Source of the DNA: JBHHZM01 sp046758065
GTDB lineage: Bacteria; Pseudomonadota; Alphaproteobacteria; JAAXGF01
Assembly (NCBI GenBank): GCA_046758065.1
Contig: JBHHZM010000148.1
Span: 1-6,855 of the forward strand
Length of the DNA: 6,855 bases
Direction: 5' to 3'
Below the pieces are notes generated by a model. It was not told the DNA's origin. It was given only the letters and a program-made list of their open reading frames with translations, and ran no database searches. Positions 1 through 5,020 of the stretch are shown one piece after another. The first letter of the stretch is position 1; each line of letters begins with the position of its first letter. Both the position numbers and the translations under genes were made by a program.

Positions 1-837
1 CCGCCGACCACGCGCTTCGCCCCCAGTCCGACCGGTTACATGCACCTGGGCCACGCCTATTCGGCGCTGGTCGGCTGGCGTCTGGCGCGCGCGGCGGGCG
101 GACGCTTCCGCCTGCGCATCGAGGATATCGACCGTGGCCGCTGCCGGTCCGCGTTCGAGACGGCGATCTACGAGGACCTCGCCTGGCTCGGCATCGACTG
201 GGACGAACCGGTGCGCCGCCAGGCCGAGCACATGGCGGATTACGCCGCGGCGCTCGAGGAACTGAGCCGGCTCGGGCTGCTCTACCCCTGCTTCTGCACC
301 CGCGCCGAGGTGCGCGCCGAGATCAAGAACGCCGACGCCGCGCCGCACGGCCCCGACGGCGCGAACTATCCGGGGACCTGCCGCAAGCTCGGGCGCCAGG
401 AGCAGAACCGCCGCATTCGCGCCGGCAAGGGGCATGCGCTCCGCATCGACATGGCCAAGGCCTGCGCGCGCGTCGGTGCGCTCACCTGGGACGACCGCAA
501 GGCCGGGCGGGTGCGCGCCGACCCGGTTTCGGCCGGGGACGTGGTGCTGGCGCGCAAGGACGTGCCGACCAGCTACCACCTCGCGGTCACGCTCGACGAC
601 CACCTCCAGGGCGTGACGCTGGTGACCCGCGGCGACGACCTGTTCCAGGCGACCCACGTGCACCGCCTGCTGCAGGCGCTGCTCGGACTGCGCACGCCGG
701 AATATCTCCATCATCCGATGATCACCGATCCCAACGGCCTGCGTCTCGCCAAGCGCAACCGGGCGGTGACCCTGAGGGCGTTGCGCAGCGCCGGGAAAAG
801 CCCGGCCGAGGTGCGGGGCATGATCGACCTCGACTGA
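1..837 (+). CDS. gluQ: Glutamyl-Q tRNA(Asp) synthetase GluQRS, 5'-truncated by window edge
   Basis: This is a truncated paralogue of the glutamyl-tRNA synthetase catalytic core. The family activates glutamate and attaches it to queuosine at position 34 of tRNA(Asp) in the cytoplasm. The reading frame is open from base 1 (RFAPSPTGYMHLGH), so the ATG at position 40 is internal and the true start lies just upstream. The class I HIGH motif is HLGH. A zinc site of the GluQRS type is visible: CFC at residues 84-86 counted from the Met at 40, then Tyr110 and Cys114 in YPGTC. IEDID and VTRGDDL match conserved active-site blocks. The KMSKS-like loop is RLAKRN (about 236-240). The protein ends about 25 residues after that loop, without an anticodon-binding domain, which separates GluQRS from a full GltX. 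It converges with the transporter gene downstream. The 33-nt gap has only a short GCACCGGTGC palindrome and no clear terminator. Family assignment is firm. Confidence 0.95.
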   Translation, partial: PPTTRFAPSPTGYMHLGHAYSALVGWRLARAAGGRFRLRIEDIDRGRCRSAFETAIYEDLAWLGIDWDEPVRRQAEHMADYAAALEELSRLGLLYPCFCTRAEVRAEIKNADAAPHGPDGANYPGTCRKLGRQEQNRRIRAGKGHALRIDMAKACARVGALTWDDRKAGRVRADPVSAGDVVLARKDVPTSYHLAVTLDDHLQGVTLVTRGDDLFQATHVHRLLQALLGLRTPEYLHHPMITDPNGLRLAKRNRAVTLRALRSAGKSPAEVRGMIDLD

Positions 838-870
838 CCGGCTGCTGTGTCAGCGCACCGGTGCCGCTGG

Positions 871-1755
871 TCAGTCCGGCCCGGGCAGGGGCTCCAGCAC
901 TTCCGCCGCGGTGCGGCGCTCGATCACCAGCAGGCCAACCCCGAGGATGACGATGCTCCCCCCGATAACGAGATGCAGGGTCAGCGGCTCGCCCAGCAGC
1001 GCGAACCCGCCAAGCACCGAAGCAACCGGGGTGAGCAGCAGAAAGGGCGCGACCCGGTTGGCCTGGTAGCGCCCAAGCACATGGTACCAGCAGCTATAGC
1101 CGATCGCCGTCATCACTACGCCGAGATAGACCACCGCGCCCCACAGGACCGGACCGGCGCCGGCGAGCGCGCCGAACTGCCCGTGCTCGAAGAGCGCCGA
1201 GGCGATGAAAAGCTGGGGCGCGGCGAACACCGAGACCCAGGCGATCACGCTCACGCCGCCGATCTCGCCCAGCCGGCGCACCATGATCTGGCCGAACGCC
1301 CACATCAACGCACCCCCAAGCACCAGCGCGACGCCGAGCGTCTGGCCCTGGATGCGCGGTTCTCCGGCGATCAGATAAATGCCCGCGAAGGCGACCGTCA
1401 TGCCCACGATCTGGCGCAGGCCGAGGCGCTCCTTGAGGAAAACCGCGGCGGTCAGGACCATGAACGGCACTTCCGCCTGGACGATCAGCGCGGTGGTGCC
1501 GGCGTCCAGATAACGCAGGCCGTTGAAGGTCAGCCCGTACTGAAAGGTCGAGCCGACCAGCGTCGCCCAGAACAACACCTTGAGCGCCGCGCGGGGGATC
1601 GGAACGAACCAGACCAGGATCAGGGCCGATACGCTGAAACGCAGCGCCATCAGGAGAATCGGCGGGAACTGGTCGACCACCGGCTTGGCGATGACGATGC
1701 CCATGCCCCAGGCGACCGGCACGGCGACCGCGATCAGAATGTCGAGCGGTTTCAT
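871..1755 (-). CDS. EamA/DMT-superfamily inner-membrane transporter
   Basis: The 294-residue protein has the length and pattern of the drug/metabolite transporter superfamily. About ten hydrophobic helices lie near residues 5-23, 33-50, 61-80, 85-106, 116-131, 139-158, 166-187, 202-220, 236-254 and 261-278. They form two EamA repeats, each closing with the family's hallmark: FLKERLGLRQIVGMTVAFAG in the first half and LLGEPLTLHLVIGGS in the second. PVAWGMGIVIAKPVVDQFPP and the following ALRF resemble the start of E. coli EamA (YdeD), an exporter of cysteine pathway metabolites. The substrate cannot be read from sequence, so no symbol is given. The ATG at 1753-1755 has an AGGA ribosome binding site six nt upstream (1762-1765). 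The gene appears to be transcribed alone, since a terminator at 1895-1928 separates it from DUF1127-A upstream on the same strand. Confidence 0.9.
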   Translation of the reverse strand: MKPLDILIAVAVPVAWGMGIVIAKPVVDQFPPILLMALRFSVSALILVWFVPIPRAALKVLFWATLVGSTFQYGLTFNGLRYLDAGTTALIVQAEVPFMVLTAAVFLKERLGLRQIVGMTVAFAGIYLIAGEPRIQGQTLGVALVLGGALMWAFGQIMVRRLGEIGGVSVIAWVSVFAAPQLFIASALFEHGQFGALAGAGPVLWGAVVYLGVVMTAIGYSCWYHVLGRYQANRVAPFLLLTPVASVLGGFALLGEPLTLHLVIGGSIVILGVGLLVIERRTAAEVLEPLPGPD

Positions 1756-1834
1756 CCCGGGTCCTGCATCCGAATATCGGTGGGGGCGGCGGTCGGCGGC
1801 GACGGAGCTTAGAGCGCTTCCCGGCTGGTAGAAA

Positions 1835-1857
1835 CCAATTTGATCGGTGCAAATCGG
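1835..1857. promoter_or_regulatory. Imperfect inverted repeat upstream of the transporter, possible operator
   Basis: CCAATTTG and CAAATCGG form an 8-7-8 inverted repeat with one mismatch, about 80 nt upstream of the transporter start and just past the DUF1127-A terminator. It sits in an AT-richer patch of the 139-nt gap. On the minus strand it overlaps TTGCAC (1852 to 1847), a weak -35 candidate; a -10 (TACCAG) 16 nt further on is poor. A repeat of this shape fits a dimeric repressor or activator site, but there is only one copy and I recognise no specific regulator. Confidence 0.3.
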
Positions 1858-1894
1858 CTCGGTCGGTCAGGCGCGGCGCGGCCGGGAGCGGGGT

Positions 1895-1928
1895 AAAAAA
1901 CGGCCCTCCCCCAAGTCAGGGAAGGGCC
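1895..1928 (-). terminator. Rho-independent terminator of DUF1127-A
   Basis: Read on the minus strand, this is a stem of GGCCCT plus CCC pairing with GGG plus AGGGCC (one bulged base on one side, about 8-nt loop), followed by G and six T residues (1900 to 1895). It begins 26 nt after the DUF1127-A stop codon, as expected for an intrinsic terminator. It isolates DUF1127-A from the transporter gene. There is no T-run on the plus-strand side, so it looks one-directional. Confidence 0.9.
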
Positions 1929-1954
1929 AAACAGGCGAGTGCGGGAGCGGGGGG

Positions 1955-2224
1955 TCAGGGGCGCCAGAACGGTTTTCTCGCTTCTTCCTCGGCATCGCTT
2001 CGGCTGAGGCCGATGTCCTGGAGCAGCCGATCGTCGAGCGCCAGAAGACGATGACGCTGGCGCCAGCGTTCCTGCCAGACGTGGAGCGCTTCGGCGAATT
2101 CGACGAGCGCGCCGACGACGGCCGCGCCGAGGGCCGCCTCGGGGGGACGCCGCGGCAGGGTGCCGGTGCGGGAGATGTAGGATGCTGCGCTGGCGCAGGT
2201 TGCGCGTGACACGTTCATGGTCAT
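1955..2224 (-). CDS. DUF1127-domain small protein (copy A)
   Basis: This 89-residue basic protein has a DUF1127 (YjiS-like) domain at its C-terminus. Residues 50-88 include WRQRHRLLALDDRLLQDIGL and end in KPFWRP, close to the family consensus of an Arg-rich helix, LxxLDDRxLxDIGLSR and KPFWR. Residues 1-45 are a less conserved extension with an Ala-rich hydrophobic stretch (31-45), so the protein is longer than the most compact family members (about 45-60 aa). Family members in Rhodobacter (CcaF1), Agrobacterium and Brucella have been linked to RNA binding or turnover and to metabolic adaptation; the role here is inferred, not shown. The first ATG (2222-2224) is chosen because AGGAAGGAG lies seven nt upstream; the second ATG, two codons on, is too far from it. 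The gene is divergent from LysR-A, carries a conserved LysR-type promoter upstream, and is followed by its own terminator. Confidence 0.88.
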   Translation of the reverse strand: MTMNVSRATCASAASYISRTGTLPRRPPEAALGAAVVGALVEFAEALHVWQERWRQRHRLLALDDRLLQDIGLSRSDAEEEARKPFWRP

Positions 2225-2231
2225 TTTGCTG

Positions 2232-2240
2232 CTCCTTCCT
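2232..2240 (-). promoter_or_regulatory. Strong ribosome binding site of DUF1127-A
   Basis: AGGAAGGAG on the minus strand, seven nt before the ATG at 2224, is an excellent Shine-Dalgarno match. It fixes the start and suggests efficient translation. Its upstream end overlaps the proximal copy of the 15-bp tandem repeat. Confidence 0.85.
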
Positions 2241-2267
2241 GAAGGGAACCGGCCTGAAGGGAACCGG
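2238..2267. repeat. Perfect 15-bp tandem duplication in the DUF1127-A leader
   Basis: CCTGAAGGGAACCGG occurs twice back to back (2238-2252 and 2253-2267) with no mismatch and no spacer. It lies in the predicted 5' untranslated leader of DUF1127-A, and the proximal copy supplies part of the Shine-Dalgarno region. Perfect identity suggests a recent slippage duplication or a functional doubled element. The DUF1127-B leader does not have it. Confidence 0.9.
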
Positions 2268-2304
2268 GGTTCGCCTCCGCCGTGAACCGTCGTGCTTGAC
2301 CCGA

Positions 2305-2333
2305 TCGATACGCCGATCCGGGCGCGGCGACAA
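2305..2333 (-). promoter_or_regulatory. Predicted promoter of DUF1127-A
   Basis: On the minus strand TTGTCG (2333 to 2328) and TATCGA (2310 to 2305) are separated by 17 nt. Neither box is strong alone, but the same pair with identical spacing lies upstream of DUF1127-B (TTGTCA-N17-TATCAC), and surrounding positions are conserved to about the predicted start near 2298 (GTCAA at 2300 to 2296 is identical in both copies). The weak boxes suit an activator-dependent promoter. The leader would be about 74 nt. Confidence 0.55.
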
Positions 2334-2363
2334 ACGATGATTCCTCATAGGGATGATTAGAAA
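2329..2363. promoter_or_regulatory. Conserved LysR-type operator, copy A
   Basis: The first 20 bases, GACAAACGATGATTCCTCAT, match the DUF1127-B/LysR-B spacer at 18 of 20 positions. Eight variable bases follow, then TTAGAAA, identical and at the same offset in the other copy. The core ATGA-N4-TCAT (2337-2348) is palindromic and centred about 44 nt upstream of the predicted DUF1127-A start point, beside the -35. TTAGAAA falls near -60 to -65. This two-part arrangement matches the activation and regulatory sites of LysR-type promoters. Binding by LysR-A or LysR-B is inferred from position and duplication. Confidence 0.65.
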
Positions 2364-2705
2364 ATCTCATGTGAACACTGTTCGTTTCCCGACCGGCGCG
2401 ATGATTCCGACCGCCGCGCCGTCCGGGACCCGCGATCCGAACCTAACCGCCTTTTCTGGGTGGATATATCCGGATCTTGCGGGTAAAGTGATTTTCCCGA
2501 CGAGGCGCGGCACATGACCCGAACGGGACGCCGTTAAGAGCCCGTCTGGTGGCGATGGTTAAGGAAGTTTTAATAAAGTGGGCTCATTCGAATCGCGGCT
2601 CGACCGCACCGTCGTAACGCCGCCGGTTTTACGTCGATTCGCTTTTCGTTCGCCCTGGCGGGCGCGTGAATCGGGCGGGCGGGATTGCGCCCGGGGGACG
2701 GGCGC
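2364..2705. other. 342-bp spacer and long leader upstream of LysR-A
   Basis: No convincing protein-coding gene is seen on either strand. The stretch contains a GAACA-C-TGTTC inverted repeat (2373-2383), a perfect GGATATATCC palindrome (2462-2471), and an AT-rich patch (about 2557-2580, including TTTTAATAAA) that may hold the LysR-A -10 region, although no good -35 is present. It also has a nested hairpin (CGATTCGC 2635-2642 with GCGTGAATCG 2664-2673, enclosing CGCCC/GGGCG) and the start-site hairpin at 2687-2705. The matching spacer in module B is only 16 nt between TTAGAAA and the LysR start, so this DNA is extra or was lost from the other copy. Confidence 0.6.
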
Positions 2706-2709
2706 GTGA
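2578..2709 (+). CDS. Possible upstream reading frame overlapping the LysR-A start
   Basis: A 43-codon frame begins with GTG at 2578, ten nt after an AAGGAAG motif (2561-2567), and ends at TGA 2707-2709. That stop overlaps the LysR-A GTG (2706-2708) as GTGA, a typical translational-coupling arrangement. The peptide is Arg-rich with no recognisable domain, and about 30% of its third positions are A or T, unlike the strongly GC3-biased genes nearby, so it may not be a true gene. If translated, ribosomes would pass through and open the hairpin at 2687-2705. Confidence 0.2.
   Translation: MGSFESRLDRTVVTPPVLRRFAFRSPWRARESGGRDCARGTGA
2687..2705 (+). promoter_or_regulatory. Hairpin enclosing the LysR-A ribosome binding site
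   Basis: GCGCCCG (2687-2693) pairs perfectly with CGGGCGC (2699-2705) around the loop GGGGA, directly before the GTG at 2706. The purine tract GGGGGA (2693-2698), seven nt before the GTG, is the only Shine-Dalgarno candidate and lies in the loop and the last pair of the stem. As RNA, the seven G-C pairs should hinder initiation unless opened, for example by upstream translation. The repeat is certain; the regulatory role is inferred. Confidence 0.5.
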
Positions 2710-3593
2710 CGCGACGGCTGCCGCCGCTCAATGCGCTCCGCGCCTTCGAGGCCGCGGCGCGCCACCTGAGCTTCACCCGCGCGGCGCAGGAACTCAACGT
2801 CACCCAGGCGGCGATCAGCCATCAGGTCAAGGCGCTCGAGGACCGTCTCGGCGTGCTGCTGTTCCGCCGCATCAACCGGGCGCTGCTGCTCACCGACGCC
2901 GGACAGGCCTATCTGCCGCCGGTGCGCGACGCTTTCGATCGTCTCGCCGAAGCGACCGCGCGGCTCCACGCCCAGGACAGCCGCGGCGCGCTGACCGTCA
3001 GCGTGCTGCCGTCGATCGCTACCAAGTGGCTGGTGCCGCGCCTCGGTCGTTTTCGCGAGGCGCAGCCCGATATCGACGTCCGCATCGCGCCGTCGCTTCA
3101 CCTCACCGACTTCGCCCGCGAGGACGTCGACGTCGCGCTGCGCTACGGCCGTGGGGTGTGGCCGGGACTGCGCGCCGACCGGCTGATGACCGAGGACATC
3201 TTCCCGATCTGCAGCCCGAAATTGCTGGACGGACCGCACCCCTTGCGCGCGCCCGCCGATCTGCGCCATTACACCCTGCTGCACGACGAGGGTCACGGCG
3301 ACTGGCGGGTCTGGCTGCTCGCCGCCGGGATCGACGACATCGATCCGACGCGGGGCACGGTCTTCACCGATTCGGGCATGCTCGTCCAGGCCGCCGTCGA
3401 GGGCCAGGGGGTGGCGCTGGGGCGGAGCGCGCTCGCCGCCGACGATCTCGCCGCGGGCCGCCTCGTGCGCCCCTTCGACGTCAGCCTGCCGGCCGAGTTC
3501 GCGTACTACCTCGTCTGCCCCGAAGCGAGCGCCGGGCGGCCCAAGATCGCCGCTTTCCGCGACTGGCTGATGGCCGAGACGGCGCGCCGCTGA
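2706..3593 (+). CDS. LysR-type transcriptional regulator, GcvA-like (LysR-A)
   Basis: This 295-residue protein has the usual LysR length. The N-terminal winged helix-turn-helix spans about residues 7-66; LSFTRAAQELNVTQAAISHQ (21-40) is the helix-turn-helix core, followed by the wing (LFRRINRALLLTDAG). A linker helix and a two-lobed effector-binding domain (about 95-295) follow, with GALTVSVLPSIATKWLVPRL, FAREDVDVALRYGRG and AAVEGQGVALGRSAL. GcvA-type regulators form tetramers that bend promoter DNA in response to a small effector, unknown here. I chose GTG 2706 because it aligns with the ATG of LysR-B (both read MTRRLPPLNALRAFEAAARHLSF) and has GGGGGA seven nt upstream; a TTG seven codons earlier adds residues absent from LysR-B. 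It is divergent from DUF1127-A, whose operator is about 340 nt away, and converges with DUF1127-B 22 nt downstream. Well over half of its residues match LysR-B by eye. Confidence 0.92.
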   Translation: MTRRLPPLNALRAFEAAARHLSFTRAAQELNVTQAAISHQVKALEDRLGVLLFRRINRALLLTDAGQAYLPPVRDAFDRLAEATARLHAQDSRGALTVSVLPSIATKWLVPRLGRFREAQPDIDVRIAPSLHLTDFAREDVDVALRYGRGVWPGLRADRLMTEDIFPICSPKLLDGPHPLRAPADLRHYTLLHDEGHGDWRVWLLAAGIDDIDPTRGTVFTDSGMLVQAAVEGQGVALGRSALAADDLAAGRLVRPFDVSLPAEFAYYLVCPEASAGRPKIAAFRDWLMAETARR

Positions 3594-3615
3594 GCGCCGC
3601 TGAACCGGCCGCTTC

Positions 3616-3984
3616 TCAGGCCGCGGCCTCGGCCTCGTCGTCGTTGGCCGCGACCGGTTTGACCCCGCGCCCCGAGCATGGGCGCCAAATCGGAGTCGGC
3701 CGATTCAGGGTCTCGGCGACGTAGCGGATCTCGCTGCGCGGCAGGCCGATGTCCTTGAGCGTCGCGTCGGGGAGAGCCGAGAGCTCGTGGAGCGTGGCGC
3801 GCCGGTTGCGCCGGATACGGAGCGCGCCGAGCGTGTTGCGGAGCAGGCAGGCGACGAAAGTGATCGACCGATGGACGGCGAGCGTGGCCTTGGGCACCTC
3901 GGCCGTACGGCCCGCGGCCGCAAAGGGGTCGGGTGCATGAGCGGCAGTCAGAAAGGCCCGCAGGAGAGGATCGGATATGTGCAT
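3616..3984 (-). CDS. DUF1127-domain small protein (copy B)
   Basis: The 122-residue protein carries a DUF1127 domain in its middle (about 56-92): Arg-rich IRRNRR, then LHELSALPDATLKDIGLPRS and EIRYVAE. It belongs to the branch ending in an EI-x-Y motif, not the KPFWR type of copy A, so the two small proteins are not recent duplicates even though their promoters and regulators are. It has an N-terminal extension with a short hydrophobic stretch (about 41-55) and an unusual C-terminal tail ending in NDDEAEAAA; most family members are much shorter. I chose the ATG at 3982-3984 because AGAGGTG (3993-3999) lies eight nt upstream. A start 32 codons earlier (4080) lies inside the conserved operator and upstream of the predicted start point, so it is rejected. 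The gene faces LysR-B divergently and converges with LysR-A. Its function is unknown; RNA-related roles are known for some relatives. Confidence 0.82.
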   Translation of the reverse strand: MHISDPLLRAFLTAAHAPDPFAAAGRTAEVPKATLAVHRSITFVACLLRNTLGALRIRRNRRATLHELSALPDATLKDIGLPRSEIRYVAETLNRPTPIWRPCSGRGVKPVAANDDEAEAAA

Positions 3985-4036
3985 TTTTCTAACACCTCTG
4001 AAGAGCGCCGCGGAATGTGATAGCGTGTTGACTAGA

Positions 4037-4065
4037 GTGATATGCGATCTATGACTCGGTGACAA
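4037..4065 (-). promoter_or_regulatory. Predicted promoter of DUF1127-B
   Basis: On the minus strand TTGTCA (4065 to 4060; five of six to the consensus -35) and TATCAC (4042 to 4037) are separated by 17 nt. Box positions and spacing match the DUF1127-A promoter exactly. The predicted start is near 4030, giving a leader of about 46 nt. The -10 lies within the left arm of the long inverted repeat. Confidence 0.6.
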
Positions 4066-4095
4066 ACGATGAATCTTCATGTGACATGTTAGAAA
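4061..4095. promoter_or_regulatory. Conserved LysR-type operator, copy B
   Basis: GACAAACGATGAATCTTCAT (4061-4080), eight variable bases, then TTAGAAA (4089-4095) reproduce copy A with the same spacing. The core ATGA-N4-TCAT spans 4069-4080. Overlapping it is CATGT-G-ACATG (4078-4088), a perfect 5-1-5 repeat not present in copy A. The block ends 16 nt before the LysR-B ATG, so a bound regulator could both activate DUF1127-B and repress its own gene, the classical LysR arrangement. Binding is inferred. Confidence 0.68.
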
Positions 4096-4111
4096 TAATT
4101 ACATATCACTC

Positions 4112-5008
4112 ATGACCCGCCGGCTTCCGCCGCTGAATGCCCTGCGCGCCTTCGAGGCCGCGGCGCGGCACTTGAGCTTCAGCAAAGCGGCGGACGCGCT
4201 CAACGTCACCCACGCCGCAGTGAGCCATCAGATCAAGGCGCTCGAGGAGCACCTAGGGGTCAAGCTGTTCCGCCGGCTCACCCGCGCAGTGCGGCTCACC
4301 GACGCCGGGCAAACGCTCTATCCGGTGCTGCGCGACGCTCTCGACGTCATCGCCGAGACCACCGAGCGCCTGCGCGCCGGCGACGAAACCGGCGCCCTCA
4401 CCGTCGCCACCACCCCGGCGTTCGCGACGCGCTGGCTGGTGCCCAGGCTCGGCCGCTTCTATGCCGCGCAGCCCGACATCGACGTGCGCCTCAGTCCGTC
4501 CATGGAACTCGTCAATTTCGCGCGCGACGACATCGACGTCGCCGTGCGCTTCGGCCGCGGCGACTGGCCGGGGCTCGACGCCGAACTGCTGATGTGTCTC
4601 GACATGTATCCGGTGTGCAACCCCGACCTCCGCGACCGCCCGCACCGTTTGCGTGCGCCCGAAGACCTGCGCCGCGTCACCCTGCTCCACGACGACCTGC
4701 GCGAGGACTGGCAGCGCTGGCTGGTGGCCGCCGGCGTCACCGGCATCGATCTTTCGCGCGGCCCGACGTTCAGCGAAACCACCGCGCTACTGCAGGCGGC
4801 GGTCTCCGGCCTCGGCGTCGCCGTCGCCCACAGCGCGCTCGTCGCCGACGATCTAGCCGCAGGCCGCCTCGTGCGCCCCTTCGACATCACGATGGCGACC
4901 GACGCCGGCTTCTACGTCGTCTGTCCCGAGGCGGTGCGCGCCCGGCCCAAGGTCGAGGCGTTCCGCGACTGGCTGTTCGCCGAAGCGGCCGGCGGCGAAT
5001 ACCGCTGA
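4112..5008 (+). CDS. LysR-type transcriptional regulator, GcvA-like (LysR-B)
   Basis: A 298-residue paralogue of LysR-A that aligns nearly without gaps. The DNA-binding domain covers residues 7-66, with the helix-turn-helix around LSFSKAADALNVTHAAVSHQ (21-40) and the wing LFRRLTRAVRLTDAG. The effector domain begins near residue 95 (GALTVATTPAFATRWLVPRL). The recognition helices of the two paralogues are very similar (VTHAAVSHQIKALEE against VTQAAISHQVKALED), consistent with one shared operator, while effector-domain residues differ more, consistent with different ligands. The ATG at 4112 is the only start matching the family N-terminus. No Shine-Dalgarno sequence precedes it (the upstream bases are AT-rich and end in ATCACTC), so initiation may be weak or on a leaderless mRNA. 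It is divergent from DUF1127-B, and its stop codon shares a palindrome with the convergent amidase stop. Confidence 0.94.
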   Translation: MTRRLPPLNALRAFEAAARHLSFSKAADALNVTHAAVSHQIKALEEHLGVKLFRRLTRAVRLTDAGQTLYPVLRDALDVIAETTERLRAGDETGALTVATTPAFATRWLVPRLGRFYAAQPDIDVRLSPSMELVNFARDDIDVAVRFGRGDWPGLDAELLMCLDMYPVCNPDLRDRPHRLRAPEDLRRVTLLHDDLREDWQRWLVAAGVTGIDLSRGPTFSETTALLQAAVSGLGVAVAHSALVADDLAAGRLVRPFDITMATDAGFYVVCPEAVRARPKVEAFRDWLFAEAAGGEYR

Positions 5009-5020
5009 GCGCGGCGCTCA
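5006..5020. repeat. Palindrome spanning two convergent stop codons
   Basis: TGAGCGC-G-GCGCTCA is a perfect 7-1-7 inverted repeat whose outer triplets are the stop codons of LysR-B (TGA 5006-5008) and the amidase (TCA 5018-5020, minus strand). Only nine nt separate the genes. A short hairpin could form in both transcripts, but neither side has a T-run, so a terminator role is only possible. Confidence 0.5.

Larger units (their letters stand above)
4035..4111. repeat. 10-bp perfect inverted repeat framing the module B operator
   Basis: GAGTGATATG (4035-4044) and CATATCACTC (4102-4111) are exact reverse complements, 57 nt apart. Their midpoint (4073) nearly coincides with the centre of the ATGA-N4-TCAT palindrome (4074.5). 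The left arm overlaps the DUF1127-B -10 and the right arm touches the LysR-B start codon, so each arm shows TATCAC to the gene on its own side. Module A does not have it. Confidence 0.75.

Noticed and set aside
847..1812. Long plus-strand open frame (321 codons) opposite the transporter
   Set aside because: It is a GC-rich shadow: the product is His/Arg/Asp-rich with no domain, while the opposite strand encodes a clear ten-helix EamA protein.
2373..2383. GAACA-C-TGTTC as an SOS (LexA) box
   Set aside because: Alphaproteobacterial LexA sites are direct GTTC-N7-GTTC repeats and the Gram-positive type needs GAAC-N4-GTTC; the spacing here is three, and no SOS gene is nearby.
2401..2517. A 38-codon ATG frame between the operator and LysR-A
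   Set aside because: It has no ribosome binding site, no recognisable domain and no coding bias.
2685..2705. TTG start for LysR-A seven codons upstream of GTG 2706
   Set aside because: It has no clear ribosome binding site, and the added residues are absent from the paralogue, which begins MTRRLPPL as the GTG version does.
3618..3629. AGGCCGCGGCCT palindrome at the DUF1127-B stop
   Set aside because: It is explained by Ala/Glu codons (EAAA-stop) in GC-rich DNA and has no T-run.
4028..4055. Plus-strand promoter TTGACT-N16-TATGAC for LysR-B
   Set aside because: TTGAC is conserved at the same offset in module A, but the -10 equivalent there is CCGGGC, so the conservation is better explained by the DUF1127 start-point region. 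It could still be active in module B.
3985..4080. A 32-codon N-terminal extension of DUF1127-B starting at ATG 4080
   Set aside because: It would place coding sequence over the conserved operator, -35, -10 and predicted start point, and the ATG at 3984 has a good ribosome binding site.
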